A DNA stretch of 64,000 bases from Candidatus Fermentibacterota bacterium (GCA_002748705.1 PDSZ01000023.1:62001-126000); one strand, 5' to 3'; positions 54,124-63,421 are shown, counted from the stretch's first letter. Made by a program: numbers and translations. The notes: a model not told the origin generated them from the letters alone.

Positions 54124-55539
54124 ATGTTTCCATCTGAACTGAGTGAAAAACCGGTCTGGAAGTTTTTCAAGGAGCTTTGCCGTATTCCCAGAACCAGTGG
54201 CGACGAAGGGGCTGTTTCCAGGTATCTCATTGACTTTGCAGCAAGCAGAGGGCTTGAATATCTCTCTGATGACCAGATGAATGTGCTTATAAGAAAACCG
54301 GGCAGAGGTGAGGCTGTAGCCCTGCAGGCCCACATGGATATGGTAGGGGAGAAGGTATCAGGAAGCAGTCACGATTTCTCAACCGACCCGGTTGACGCAA
54401 GGCTTGAAGGTGACCTTCTTGTGGCCCGTGAAACCACCCTGGGTGCCGATAACGGCATAGGAGTTGCCCTGATGCTTGAGCTTCTTGACGGGGACTATGA
54501 AGGTGTTACACCCCTTGAATGTCTCTTCACAGTGGATGAGGAGAGAGGTCTTGTAGGAGCGCTGGGTTTTCCGCCGGAGTGGATTACTGCAGAAAGGCTC
54601 ATCAATCTTGATTCTGAGGATTTCGGAGTAATAACCATCGGCTGCGCTGGAGGTAAGGATGCAAAAGTAAAGCTGCCTCTTTCTTACCTTGATAACCATC
54701 TGTCTGCAGTTGAGGTTACCGTGGGAGGACTTAACGGAGGCCATTCAGGAATGGAAATTGCTGCCGGCAATGCAAATGCCATTAAGCTGGCAGCGAGGGT
54801 ATGCAGAGAAATTGAAGACACTCTGGATGGCCGGCTGGTAAGTTTTTCAGGAGGAACCAAGCACAATGCGATTCCCAGGGAGGCAAAAGCTGTTCTCGCA
54901 GTGGAGGATACCTCGCAGGCAGAAGCTCTCTGCTCCAGACTGGAAAAAAATTTTGCAGCTGAGTATGACGGCATAGAGAAATCTGTTTCAGTCCGATGTG
55001 TCAAGTGTGATTCTTCCACTGTCATGTCTCCTGAGTCTTCATCTTCTCTGATTGACCTGCTTCTTACCCTTCCCCACGGTGTGGAGAAAATGAGCGGCGT
55101 GGTTGAGGGGCTGGTGGAGACCTCCTGCAACCTTGCCATAGTCATCACAGACAGGGAAAAGGCAGAGATACTCCTGAGCGTGAGAAGTGCCCTCCAGTCA
55201 GCTAAAGATGCTGTTGTTCAGGCTGCAGCTGCAGCAGGCCGTCTCGCCGGAGCAGAGGTAACCTCAGGCAACGGTTATCCAGGGTGGACCCCTGACAGGA
55301 ACAGCAGGCTTCTGAAGGCCGCTTCAGAGGCAGTCCGCAGAATACTGGGCAGGGAGCCTGTCATTGAGGCTATTCATGCTGGCCTTGAATGCGGTATCAT
55401 AGGAGAGAGAGTAGGTAATCTGGATATGATAAGCATAGGTCCGGACATCAGTAATGTGCACATTCCAGGGGAAAATGTAAGCGTGAGTTCCACAGATTCC
55501 TTTCTGCTCTTCCTTGTGGAGCTTCTCAGGGGGCTGTAG
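54124..55539 (+). CDS. pepD: Aminoacyl-histidine dipeptidase PepD (M20)
   Basis: 471 residues, ATG with GGAG upstream, beginning 2 bases after the amidotransferase. Metal motifs are LQAHMDMVGEK, TLGADNGIGVALMLELLDG and FTVDEERGLVGA, then LNGGHSGMEI with the dimerisation domain. It hydrolyses beta-Ala-His and other Xaa-His dipeptides. It is immediately followed by a dehydrogenase gene. Confidence 0.95.
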   Translation: MFPSELSEKPVWKFFKELCRIPRTSGDEGAVSRYLIDFAASRGLEYLSDDQMNVLIRKPGRGEAVALQAHMDMVGEKVSGSSHDFSTDPVDARLEGDLLVARETTLGADNGIGVALMLELLDGDYEGVTPLECLFTVDEERGLVGALGFPPEWITAERLINLDSEDFGVITIGCAGGKDAKVKLPLSYLDNHLSAVEVTVGGLNGGHSGMEIAAGNANAIKLAARVCREIEDTLDGRLVSFSGGTKHNAIPREAKAVLAVEDTSQAEALCSRLEKNFAAEYDGIEKSVSVRCVKCDSSTVMSPESSSSLIDLLLTLPHGVEKMSGVVEGLVETSCNLAIVITDREKAEILLSVRSALQSAKDAVVQAAAAAGRLAGAEVTSGNGYPGWTPDRNSRLLKAASEAVRRILGREPVIEAIHAGLECGIIGERVGNLDMISIGPDISNVHIPGENVSVSSTDSFLLFLVELLRGL

Positions 55540-56409
55540 ATGAAAAGGAAGCTGCTTATTCTTCAGGAACCGGGGATTTCTCCGGCGAAAACAAGGTTTG
55601 CCGCTGCTGAGATACTTCCAGGATGGAAGATTGAAGGGGGAAATCAGCCGAACGGACATTCTGCGCTGATAACGGTAAGACGGTCTGTGGACAGAGAAAT
55701 GCTTAAGTCTATTCCTGGAGGAATTGTATCAGTTGCCTTTACCGGATATGACCATATTGACATTGATTCTGCCAGGGAGTTCGGAGTTGCAGTATGCAAT
55801 GTTCCCGGTTATTCAACCAGAAGCGTTTCCGAGCTTGCCTTTGCCCTTACTGTTAAATCTCTCAGGGATTCAAGAAGAGAGTATGGAATAGAGCTTTCAG
55901 GTAAAGTGGTGGGCATTCTGGGCACAGGTGAGATAGGGGTTCGTACCGCTGAACTTTTTAAGGCTGCAGGATGCAAAATCATTGGCTGGAGCAGAACTGA
56001 AAGAAGTGAATTTCCCGGTGATTATGTTGATCTGGAAGAACTTTTTTCCCAGTCGGACATACTCTCTGTTCACCTGCCTCTGAACTCTGAGACAAGGCAT
56101 TTTCTCAACAGGAAACGACTTGAAATGATGAAGAAAGGCGCTGTTCTGGTAAACACTGCCAGAGGCGGTATTGTGGATCAGAACGCACTGACCGGGCTGC
56201 TTCAGTCAGGGCATCTTGGCGGTGCGGCACTTGATGTCACCACCCCTGAGCCCCTTCCTGAGAACAGTGTTCTCAGAACAATACCGGGAGTTATTATCTC
56301 TCCCCATATGGGATACAACACTTCAGAAGCGCTTCAGAGAAGAACCGAAGAGGCTCTCATGAACATATCAGCCTGGCAGAGAAGAGAGAGGCGGAACCGG
56401 GTTGACTGA
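55540..56409 (+). CDS. D-2-hydroxyacid dehydrogenase (SerA/glycerate dehydrogenase family)
   Basis: 289 residues, ATG directly after the pepD stop. NAD+ binding VGILGTGEIGVRTAE, catalytic-region motifs NTARGGIVD, TTPEPLPENS and SPHMGYNT, all typical of the phosphoglycerate/glycerate dehydrogenase fold. It lacks the C-terminal ACT domain of full SerA, so substrate is open. It overlaps the next gene by 8 bases. Confidence 0.9.
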   Translation: MKRKLLILQEPGISPAKTRFAAAEILPGWKIEGGNQPNGHSALITVRRSVDREMLKSIPGGIVSVAFTGYDHIDIDSAREFGVAVCNVPGYSTRSVSELAFALTVKSLRDSRREYGIELSGKVVGILGTGEIGVRTAELFKAAGCKIIGWSRTERSEFPGDYVDLEELFSQSDILSVHLPLNSETRHFLNRKRLEMMKKGAVLVNTARGGIVDQNALTGLLQSGHLGGAALDVTTPEPLPENSVLRTIPGVIISPHMGYNTSEALQRRTEEALMNISAWQRRERRNRVD

Positions 56410-58051
56410 TATTCTCGGCAGGCTCACATCTTTTCACTTTGCAGAGCAGCCTGAAATACTGAACCGATTCAGGGAACTCACCACTGAGGAGATAGATTTT
56501 CTCACAGCTTCAGGCTGTTATTCTTCCAATTGGAAAAAGGTTCTAATTGCAAAGGGTACAGACCTTTCGCTGATTCGCAGATGCTCCTTTTACGGAACTG
56601 TGTACATTGACCTTCCTTCAGGTGAACTGAGCGATTCTTCGATAGAGGATTGTGTTATAAACGGGCCTCTTACAGTGAAATCGACAGATCTCATTTCAGG
56701 GTATTCACTGAATCAGGGTTCCCTTACAGAATTCTGCGGTTCCATTGTATGGAACGGCGACAGCTTTCTCAGGGGAAGCATTCATGGGGGAGTGGAAACC
56801 GGCGAGAGGGATATGCCGCTTATTCCTGTAATGGATCATATGGATGCTGCATACCTTGCTTCAGCTCAGGGCAGAAAAGACTCCCGCAGAGCAGAGGCAA
56901 TTCTCTTGCAGAAGGCTTCAGATGCCAAAGGTGTAATCGGTGAAGGCGCTGTTTTAAGAAACTGCCCTCTGATAAACGATTCTGTGTTCATGAAAGGTTC
57001 GTCCTGTGAGAATGCAGGTTCAGTTAAAGGCTCGCTTCTCATGGAAGAAGCCTCAGCTTCCCACGGAGCAATTGTTCTTAACAGCGTGATTCAGTGGAAC
57101 GGCAGAGCAACAACCCAGGCAGTGGTGGACAGTTCAATTCTCGGTGAGTACTCAACTGCTGAAAAGCAGGGAAGGCTTACCTGCTCTTTTCTTGGCGCCG
57201 ACAGCGTTCTCGGCGGCGGTGAGATAACCGCTTCTGTGGCAGGCCCCCTTACAGGCATGCACCATCAGTCACTTCTTATAGCAGCATGCTGGCCGGAGGG
57301 GAGGGGCAACATAGGTTACGGAGCCAATGTCGGAAGCAACCACACCTCCAGGGTTCCAGATCAGGAGATAAAACCAGGCACAGGGCTCTTCTTCGGCCTC
57401 GGGTGTTCTGTGAAGTTCCCTGCAGACTACAGCGAAAGCCCCTGGTCTGTCATAGCCACAGGAGTTACAACGATGCCTCAGAAGGTATCCTATCCCTTTT
57501 CACTGATACTTTCCGGAGAGAATGCTCCAGAGGGAACTCCTCCAGGCTGGTCAAGGCTCATTCCTGGATGGATGCTTCGGGCAAACCTCTACTCGGTTCT
57601 GCGAAACCTGTGGAAACATCAGAAAAGGGCAAGAGCTGTACACACTAAGGTGGAAACTCAGGTATTCACAGATGAGGTGCTTGCCCTTGTCCGCCGTTCA
57701 GCGGAACAGTTGCAGAATACTCCTGTTTCAGGTGCCGGATGCTGTTTCATACTGGAAAAAGACAGGCTTGCAGGAATAGAGACATACGATCAGTGCCTGA
57801 GGTTCTTCCACCTTGCAGGGAAAAAGACCGCCGGTAAGCTGACCGGTGCAGAGGCAGAGGAGCTTCTGAACCTGGTGAATAAGATAATTGATTCTGTTGT
57901 AAGCTCAAGGACCAGAGACATGGAGAGAGGCAGCAAAATCATCAGTGACTATGCTGAAGTTCGGTGTTCCATAGTTGATGACCCCTTCATAACTGCCATG
58001 AAGGCCAGTGCTGACCGTTTCGCCGCTGAGCTGAAAAAGTTTACTGTATAA
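56402..58051 (+). CDS. DUF4954-type left-handed beta-helix protein
   Basis: 549 residues, TTG start. The N-terminus LTTEEIDFLTASGC and the following alternating strand repeats (SIEDCVINGPLTVKS, NCPLINDSVFMKGSSC, NSVIQWNGRATTQ) suggest a parallel or left-handed beta-helix, with YGANVGSNHTSRVPDQEI as the conserved block. Known relatives are DUF4954 proteins of Bacteroidetes-type bacteria, related to acyl- or nucleotidyl-transferases; their function is not settled. It is the last gene of the pepD-led group. Confidence 0.75.
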   Translation: MTDILGRLTSFHFAEQPEILNRFRELTTEEIDFLTASGCYSSNWKKVLIAKGTDLSLIRRCSFYGTVYIDLPSGELSDSSIEDCVINGPLTVKSTDLISGYSLNQGSLTEFCGSIVWNGDSFLRGSIHGGVETGERDMPLIPVMDHMDAAYLASAQGRKDSRRAEAILLQKASDAKGVIGEGAVLRNCPLINDSVFMKGSSCENAGSVKGSLLMEEASASHGAIVLNSVIQWNGRATTQAVVDSSILGEYSTAEKQGRLTCSFLGADSVLGGGEITASVAGPLTGMHHQSLLIAACWPEGRGNIGYGANVGSNHTSRVPDQEIKPGTGLFFGLGCSVKFPADYSESPWSVIATGVTTMPQKVSYPFSLILSGENAPEGTPPGWSRLIPGWMLRANLYSVLRNLWKHQKRARAVHTKVETQVFTDEVLALVRRSAEQLQNTPVSGAGCCFILEKDRLAGIETYDQCLRFFHLAGKKTAGKLTGAEAEELLNLVNKIIDSVVSSRTRDMERGSKIISDYAEVRCSIVDDPFITAMKASADRFAAELKKFTV

Positions 58052-58056
58052 CTGAT

Positions 58057-58086
58057 TTGACCGATTCCTTTCTTTCGGCTTATATT
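58057..58086 (+). promoter_or_regulatory. Promoter of the metal exporter operon
   Basis: TTGACC (58057-58062) and TATATT (58081-58086) are 18 bases apart (TTATAT one base upstream would give 17). The -10 box overlaps the ArsR-type operator. Confidence 0.6.
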
Positions 58087-58105
58087 TGAACAAATGTTCA
58101 AATAT
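58082..58105. promoter_or_regulatory. ArsR/SmtB-type operator (11-2-11 inverted repeat)
   Basis: ATATTTGAACA, AA, TGTTCAAATAT forms a perfect inverted repeat. This has the form of the 12-2-12 TGAAC-type sites used by SmtB, CadC and related metal repressors. It overlaps the -10 box and the likely transcription start of the exporter gene, so binding would block transcription. Confidence 0.75.
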
Positions 58106-58118
58106 CGAAAGGAGTTGC

Positions 58119-59378
58119 ATGTCTTTTCTGCTTGAATTCGTGGAAGCTTTCTGGAATACTTCAGTGGCACTGGCACCTTCACTTATTATCGGCCTGCTCA
58201 TAGCAGGTCTTCTTCATGTGTTCGTCAAACGGGGAAGAATATCAGGTCACCTTGGAAAGCCGGGGCTCAGAAGCTCTGCAAAGGCAAGCCTTCTGGGTAT
58301 TCCGCTTCCCCTTTGTTCCTGCGGTGTGCTTCCTGCCGCTCTGGCCCTGAGAAAGGAAGGAGCAAGCAAAGGCGCCACTGTAAGTTTTCTTGCCAGCACG
58401 CCGCAGACCGGAGTTGACTCAATAGTGCCCACATGGGTCATGCTGGGCTGGCCTGTGGCTCTGGCAAAGGTTCTGGCAGCATTCATTGCCGGAGTTACAG
58501 CAGGAACCATCACAGATACGATTGAGAAGGGTAAGGGAAAAGAAACGATTACCGCTTCAGGAGAAAAAGAAGAGCATGGTTCAATTCCTCTGAGAATCTG
58601 GCGCTATGCTTTCAGCACCCTCTTTCGTGAGATTGTTGTGTGGCTTTTTATTGGAATAACTGTTTCAGCCCTGATTACGGTATTCATACAGCCTGGACAG
58701 CTCTCTGAATATTCAGTGCTTCAGGGGCCTCTGGGGGTCATTGCGGCACTGGCAATAGGTATTCCTCTATATGTATGCTCTGTCTCTTCCATTCCGGTTG
58801 CTGCTGCCCTTGTTTATGCAGGATTTCCTGTTGGAAGCGCGCTGGTGTTTCTTATGGCAGGACCTGTGACCAATGCTGCCACCATGACAGCGGTGAGAAA
58901 GGAACTTGGAAAGACTGCTTTTTCAAGCTACATTCTTACTGTGATTGCTGTAAGTGTGCTTGCCGGTCTGCTTCTCAACGGTCTTCAACTGACAGGAACA
59001 GCTTCTGTGCATATGCACATAGGTCATTCTGTCGCGGCTTCCGCTGCAGGTGTTTTCATGCTTGCTGCAATGCTTTACTATTTCGTGAAGGATATAATGA
59101 CCAGACGGAAAAGACTGGATAAGGTCGGCGAAGCTGCCCAGGTGGTTTACAGTGTTACAGGAATGTCCTGTGGAAACTGTGTTGCAAAGGTAAGAGAGCG
59201 GCTTAATTCTCTTCCCGGAGTACTGGCTGTTGAGGTTTCACTGGAGAACGCCACTGCCACAGTTGCGTACTCTGAGGGTTTTTCCGGAGAAGCAGCTCTG
59301 GAGACAATAGAAAAAGCAGGATTTTCAGGCTCACTGGCAGAAGGAGATACTTGTGGCTGTGACAAGTGTGATGCCTGA
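58119..59378 (+). CDS. DUF318-type metal permease with C-terminal HMA domain
   Basis: 419 residues from ATG 58119 (AAAGGAG upstream). About eight to ten transmembrane helices; the conserved PLCSCGVLPAALALRKEG and FLASTPQTGVDSI (about 55-105) and a second PLYVCSVSSIP block are hallmarks of the SO_0444/ArsP-like permeases. The tail is a heavy-metal-associated domain (GMSCGNCVAKVRERL, about 345-410), and the last residues CGCDKC add more thiols. Likely it exports a soft metal such as Cu, Zn, Cd or Hg. It overlaps the downstream regulator gene and is preceded by its operator. Confidence 0.88.
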   Translation: MSFLLEFVEAFWNTSVALAPSLIIGLLIAGLLHVFVKRGRISGHLGKPGLRSSAKASLLGIPLPLCSCGVLPAALALRKEGASKGATVSFLASTPQTGVDSIVPTWVMLGWPVALAKVLAAFIAGVTAGTITDTIEKGKGKETITASGEKEEHGSIPLRIWRYAFSTLFREIVVWLFIGITVSALITVFIQPGQLSEYSVLQGPLGVIAALAIGIPLYVCSVSSIPVAAALVYAGFPVGSALVFLMAGPVTNAATMTAVRKELGKTAFSSYILTVIAVSVLAGLLLNGLQLTGTASVHMHIGHSVAASAAGVFMLAAMLYYFVKDIMTRRKRLDKVGEAAQVVYSVTGMSCGNCVAKVRERLNSLPGVLAVEVSLENATATVAYSEGFSGEAALETIEKAGFSGSLAEGDTCGCDKCDA

Positions 59379-59649
59379 GGAAACAGAACAGCTGGCTCAG
59401 CTGTTCAGGCTTGCTTCCGATCCCACCAGGCTTGGTGTGCTTCTTATTCTTCGGAACAGGGAACTGTGCGTATGCAGTATTGCTGAAGAGCTTGGAGTCT
59501 CTGTTTCAGCTGTTTCCCATCAGCTGAGACTTCTTCGTGCAGGCAACCTGGTTTCAAGGCGAAGAGACGGAAGGCACATCTATTACACCCTTGCAGACAA
59601 CCATGTAGAGACACTTGTGGATGTAGGGCTTGAGCACATAAGGGAATAA
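59353..59649 (+). CDS. SmtB/CadC-like ArsR-family metal repressor
   Basis: 98 residues from GTG 59353 (AAGGAG 6 bases upstream), overlapping the exporter by 26 bases; ATG 59371 is an alternative. Winged helix with VSVSAVSHQLRLLRAG as recognition helix. The alpha-3 site has ELCVC (Cys39, Cys41), as in CadC. The alpha-5 site has Asp82, His84, His95 and Glu98, whose spacing (2, 11, 3) equals the SmtB Zn2+ ligands. It is thus likely a Zn/Cd/Pb sensor that releases the operator at 58082-58105 on binding metal. Confidence 0.9.
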   Translation: MAVTSVMPEETEQLAQLFRLASDPTRLGVLLILRNRELCVCSIAEELGVSVSAVSHQLRLLRAGNLVSRRRDGRHIYYTLADNHVETLVDVGLEHIRE

Positions 59650-59680
59650 ACTCTCTGAAATAGTGCATATTAAACGCCAT

Positions 59681-60214
59681 GAAGGAAAGCACAAGAATAA
59701 TTGAAGGTGAAGAGGTCAGAAAAGCTGCTGCAGAGCTTTACCAACTGTCTGTACGGTTCCTTCGCCTGAAGTGACGGCTCTTCTGAAAAAAGCCCTTGCC
59801 GCTGAACCTGAAGGGCCAGGGTGGAAGGCTCTTGCAATTGAGCTTGAGAACATGCGCATAGCCGGTGAAACAGGTCTTCCTGCGTGTCAGGATACCGGTA
59901 CTGCAGTTGTCTTCTCTGAGCCTTGCAACAGGGTGGCGGTTTCAGGGGAAACCATCTCCAGGCTTATTAATCAGGGTATCAGTGATGCCTGCCTCAAGGG
60001 ATTTTCAGAGCCTTCTCAGGTCTATCCTCCTCTTTCAGGAAGAGAGAACACCGGTAACAGCACACCTGCAGCTGTACACATTGAACAGGTTCAGGGCAGT
60101 ACTGTGAAACTTTCCCTGGCGGTTTCTCGCACAGAACTTGACAGATTCCCTGCGTTTGTTGCATGGGATATTTACGGAAACAGTATTTACCAACGGATCA
60201 GGAGCAGCAGATGA
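59681..60214 (+). pseudogene. Fumarase remnant: frameshifted alpha N-terminal part joined to the beta C-terminus
   Basis: From ATG 59681 the frame encodes a fumarase-alpha-like start but stops at TGA 59774. From about 59735 another frame continues it (SPEVTALLKKALAAE, CQDTGTAVVFSEP, ENTGNSTPAAVHIE), which is the N-terminal half of class I fumarase alpha. After VKLSLAV the expected KGGGSEN and Fe-S parts are absent and the sequence becomes ELDRFPAFVAWDIYGNSIYQ, closely like the C-terminal end of fumarase beta. This fits loss of the intervening alpha-beta DNA by deletion plus one frameshift. No active enzyme can result. The malic enzyme start overlaps its end. Confidence 0.7.
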
Positions 60215-61635
60215 CACCTTCAGAAGCCATCAAACAACTGAGAGAAAAACTGCCGCCGGAGAACAGAGACAGTGCGTTAACAGAATTTCTTTACAGGCTT
60301 TCCCTGGATGCCCACAGACACCACATGGGAAAGATGATGACGGTTCCCAGGGTGGACCAGGTGGACAGCGGATGGCTTGAGGCCTGGTACACCCCTGGTG
60401 TTTCCGCTGTTTCAAGGGCAATCAGGGATAATGAACAGGTTTCCTTTTCTCACACTGCCAGAGGCCGCACTGTTGCTGTTGTAAGCGATTCTGCAAGGGT
60501 TCCCGGTGACGGAGATGTAACCCCTTCCGGAGGTATGGGCGTCATGGAGGGAAAGGCTCTGCTTATGAACCTCCTTGGCGGTTTTGATGCAGTTCCCTTA
60601 TGCCTTGATGTTAACGGAGATATGGTGAGGTTCGTAGATACAGTTAACGCAGTTTCACCTTCCTTTGCAGTGGTAAATCTGGAAGACATTTCCCAGCCAG
60701 GGTGCTATACTGTCCTCAGAGAGCTTCAGAAGAGCTGCCCTGTTCCAGTGTGGCATGATGATGCCCAGGGTACTGCATGTGTAACCCTGGCAGGTCTGCT
60801 TAATGCCCTTAAGGTCACAGGTAAAACCATTGAAAGTGCCAGAATAGTTTTCATGGGTGCAGGAGCCGCCAATTCCACATCAGCGAAACTTATTCTAGCA
60901 GCCGGCGCGAAGGCAGGGAACATAATGCTTTTCGATGTTCACGGAGGTCTGCATGAAGGGAGGCTCAAAGACTTTCAGGGTGATGCCTGGGAGTGGCACC
61001 GTGAGCTGTGCAGCAGAACCAATCCTGAACAGGTAGAAGACATCAGGGAAGGGATCAGGGGTGCCGATGTGCTTATTGCTGCCTCTAAACCCGGCCCTGA
61101 TACCATTCACCCTTCATGGATAAGAAAAATGGCTGACAACGCAATTGTTTTCGCTTGCGCCAACCCTGTTCCTGAGATTTATCCAGATGACGCTTTTGCA
61201 GCAGGCGCAGCCATAGTGGCCACAGGAAGAGGAGACTACCCCAATCAGGTGAACAACTCACTGGGATTTCCCGGAATACTCAAGGGTGTGCTTCTCTCAG
61301 GCGCAACTGCCATAACAGACAGAATGGCTGTTGCAGCTGGAAGGGCCATTGCAGATTACGCTGTTCAGGGCATAGTAGGCAGCGGAAGAATCCTTCCTGC
61401 AATGACCGATACAGGTCTCTTTCCCCATGTGGCAGCTGCAGTTGCCGCTGCAGCCAGATCAGAAGGGGTAGCCAGAATACCAGTTTCCTCTGAAGAGGTT
61501 TACCGTATTGCCTCTGAAGACATGAAAGCAGCAAGGGAAGCCTGGGCAGCAGTTACTGCAACATCGGCAGTAAAGCCATATCCTGAGAAGAGATTAAAGG
61601 AACTTCTTAAACAGATTCTGAAAGAGTATCAATAG
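60211..61635 (+). CDS. Malic enzyme, NAD(P)-dependent
   Basis: 474 residues from ATG 60211 (GGAG 6 bases upstream; an earlier ATG at 60163 gives a non-family tail). The motifs are YTPGVSAVSRAI, MEGKALLMN (catalytic Lys), NLEDISQPGC and HDDAQGTACV (metal site), FMGAGAANS (dinucleotide) and ANPVPEIYPDDAF. It oxidatively decarboxylates malate to pyruvate. The typical length and absence of a phosphotransacetylase domain mark the short bacterial type. It follows the fumarase remnant, so malate probably now comes from elsewhere. Confidence 0.93.
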   Translation: MTPSEAIKQLREKLPPENRDSALTEFLYRLSLDAHRHHMGKMMTVPRVDQVDSGWLEAWYTPGVSAVSRAIRDNEQVSFSHTARGRTVAVVSDSARVPGDGDVTPSGGMGVMEGKALLMNLLGGFDAVPLCLDVNGDMVRFVDTVNAVSPSFAVVNLEDISQPGCYTVLRELQKSCPVPVWHDDAQGTACVTLAGLLNALKVTGKTIESARIVFMGAGAANSTSAKLILAAGAKAGNIMLFDVHGGLHEGRLKDFQGDAWEWHRELCSRTNPEQVEDIREGIRGADVLIAASKPGPDTIHPSWIRKMADNAIVFACANPVPEIYPDDAFAAGAAIVATGRGDYPNQVNNSLGFPGILKGVLLSGATAITDRMAVAAGRAIADYAVQGIVGSGRILPAMTDTGLFPHVAAAVAAAARSEGVARIPVSSEEVYRIASEDMKAAREAWAAVTATSAVKPYPEKRLKELLKQILKEYQ

Positions 61636-62744
61636 AGGTCGTACCTTGCCAGCCGTCCGTTCAGACCCCCTGAACTGAGTTCTTTTCTCCAGGCAGTTCT
61701 GAGCCCCACCTTTTTCAGCAGTTTAGTATCTCCAAGGAAAATGTATGCAGTGGAGCCCTGACACTTCTGCTTGAGAAAGTCTCCGAACTCTTTTACCAGC
61801 ATACCTGCCGTTTCTTCAAAGATTCTTATTCCATGTGGAGGATTGGTAAGAATCACAGTATCGGCATAGCCTTGTGATTCATGCCAGTCTCTCTGTGATA
61901 CTATTACTTTTTTTCCGTCTCTGAAGGTTTCAAGGTTGCTTCTGGCGGCACTTACTGCCTCATGGGAAACATCGCTTCCTGAAAGGAGTTTTTCAGGCAG
62001 TGAGATTATTCTGTGGTCTGCCTCTGCTTTTACCTGCTTCCATGTGAGCTTTGAGTATTCCTCCATGCGATAGAAGCCCCATTTTTTCCTGTAATAGCCG
62101 GCAGGAATACGACAGTACTTCATGAGAGCTTCACACAGAATCGTGCCTGAACCGCACATAGGGTCTGAAAGGGGCTTTTCGCCTTTCCAGCCTGTCATTT
62201 CAAGTGCTGCTGCGGCAACGGTCTCTCTCATGGGAGCCTTTACCGTCTGCTTTCTGTATCCCCTTCGGTGGAGCGCTCCTCCTGAAAGGTCCAGTCTCAC
62301 TTCAGCCCTGCTGCCTCTAATTCTAAGGTCAAGACCTGCATCCGGCTCTTTTCTGTCCACATAAGGTCGTTTTCCGCAGATGTCTCTAAAGTGGTCGGCA
62401 ATGGCGTCCTTCAGTTTAAGCCCTGCCCAGCGTGAGTGTTTAATCCTTCCCCCTGAAACTGCCGCTGTAACGGCAAATGTGGACTTGATACCGAAAAGGT
62501 TTTCCCAGTGGTATTTTTTTGCTTTTGAATAGAGCTGGTCCGAGTCGTGGCACGAAAAGGTAAAAAGAGGCAGAAGAAACCTGTCGAAGAGCCTTGAGCA
62601 ATAATTAACCCTCATTGCACCTGCAGCATCTGTTTCAAAGAATACACCTCTGAACACAGCCTTTGCCCCTTTGGCTCCCAGTTTCTCAAGCTCAGTTTTG
62701 CCGAGTTCTTCCAGCCCCTGTGATATCTGTCCGAGTATTTTCAA
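61629..62744 (-). CDS. THUMP-domain RNA N2-guanosine methyltransferase (RlmL-N/YpsC type)
   Basis: 371 residues, TTG start overlapping the hydrolase stop (TTGA). N-terminal ferredoxin-like/THUMP region (about 1-160; RGSRAEVRLDLSGGALHRRG), then a Rossmann methyltransferase with SDPMCGSGTILCEA (motif I) and ILTNPPHG (motif IV, usually NPPYG). It probably methylates a guanosine of 23S rRNA or tRNA. Convergent with malic enzyme, overlapping by 7 bases. Confidence 0.9.
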   Translation of the reverse strand: MKILGQISQGLEELGKTELEKLGAKGAKAVFRGVFFETDAAGAMRVNYCSRLFDRFLLPLFTFSCHDSDQLYSKAKKYHWENLFGIKSTFAVTAAVSGGRIKHSRWAGLKLKDAIADHFRDICGKRPYVDRKEPDAGLDLRIRGSRAEVRLDLSGGALHRRGYRKQTVKAPMRETVAAAALEMTGWKGEKPLSDPMCGSGTILCEALMKYCRIPAGYYRKKWGFYRMEEYSKLTWKQVKAEADHRIISLPEKLLSGSDVSHEAVSAARSNLETFRDGKKVIVSQRDWHESQGYADTVILTNPPHGIRIFEETAGMLVKEFGDFLKQKCQGSTAYIFLGDTKLLKKVGLRTAWRKELSSGGLNGRLARYDLY

Positions 62745-63421
62745 TTTACAAACTCCAGAATTTTTTTCGCGGTTTCAGCAGGGCACTGCCAGGGAAAACC
62801 ATGCCCGGTATTCATCATTTCAAGCTGCGAGTTGCACAGGCTTTTGTGAATTGCTTCAGCATGCACAGGAGGTGTTATCATGTCATGTTCCCCTGCAATG
62901 ATAAGAACGGGTATGCTAACATTTTTCAGCCGGTCAAGGCAACCTGCCCAGTCCTCTATGGCATTACTCTGCCTTATGAGGGTTTCGCCTGATACAGGGT
63001 TTTTGACCCTTGGAAAGTAGCTGGATACATCAGGATGATCAGCAAGCCACTTCGGGGTGAACATCATCTCAAGCATCTTTACCGACCACCTTCCTCGGCC
63101 TTCAGTAAAATCGTGGGTATCAGGAGGTGAAGGGGGATAATCGTACCCTGCCGGAGGAGCAAGAAGCACTGCCTTCTTTGCAGCAAGTGGATTTTCTGCA
63201 AGTATTTCCTGAACAGCCGCAGCTCCTGCTGAGAAGCCCAATAGAAGATCCGGTCTCGTTGAAGGTTCCAGTTCAGAGGCATATTCACCGATGGTGGTTC
63301 CGCTTTCAGGCAGTGGCAGGCTTTTTATTGTGAACGACGAACTGAGTATCTCCAGAAATATGTGCGACCAGCAGTCTGCAGTTCCTCCCAACCCTGGTAT
63401 GAGGACTGCGTTTCCGGTCAT
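62741..63421 (-). CDS. Alpha/beta-hydrolase
   Basis: 226 residues, ATG overlapping the thioesterase stop (ATGA). The nucleophile elbow is LLGFSAGAAAVQ (Ser in GFSAG), with a late Asp in IIAGEHDMITPP and His in NTGHGFPW. The small size and the lack of a clear lid suggest an esterase or thioesterase; the substrate is unknown. Sits between a thioesterase and an RNA methyltransferase in one operon. Confidence 0.85.
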   Translation of the reverse strand: MTGNAVLIPGLGGTADCWSHIFLEILSSSFTIKSLPLPESGTTIGEYASELEPSTRPDLLLGFSAGAAAVQEILAENPLAAKKAVLLAPPAGYDYPPSPPDTHDFTEGRGRWSVKMLEMMFTPKWLADHPDVSSYFPRVKNPVSGETLIRQSNAIEDWAGCLDRLKNVSIPVLIIAGEHDMITPPVHAEAIHKSLCNSQLEMMNTGHGFPWQCPAETAKKILEFVN

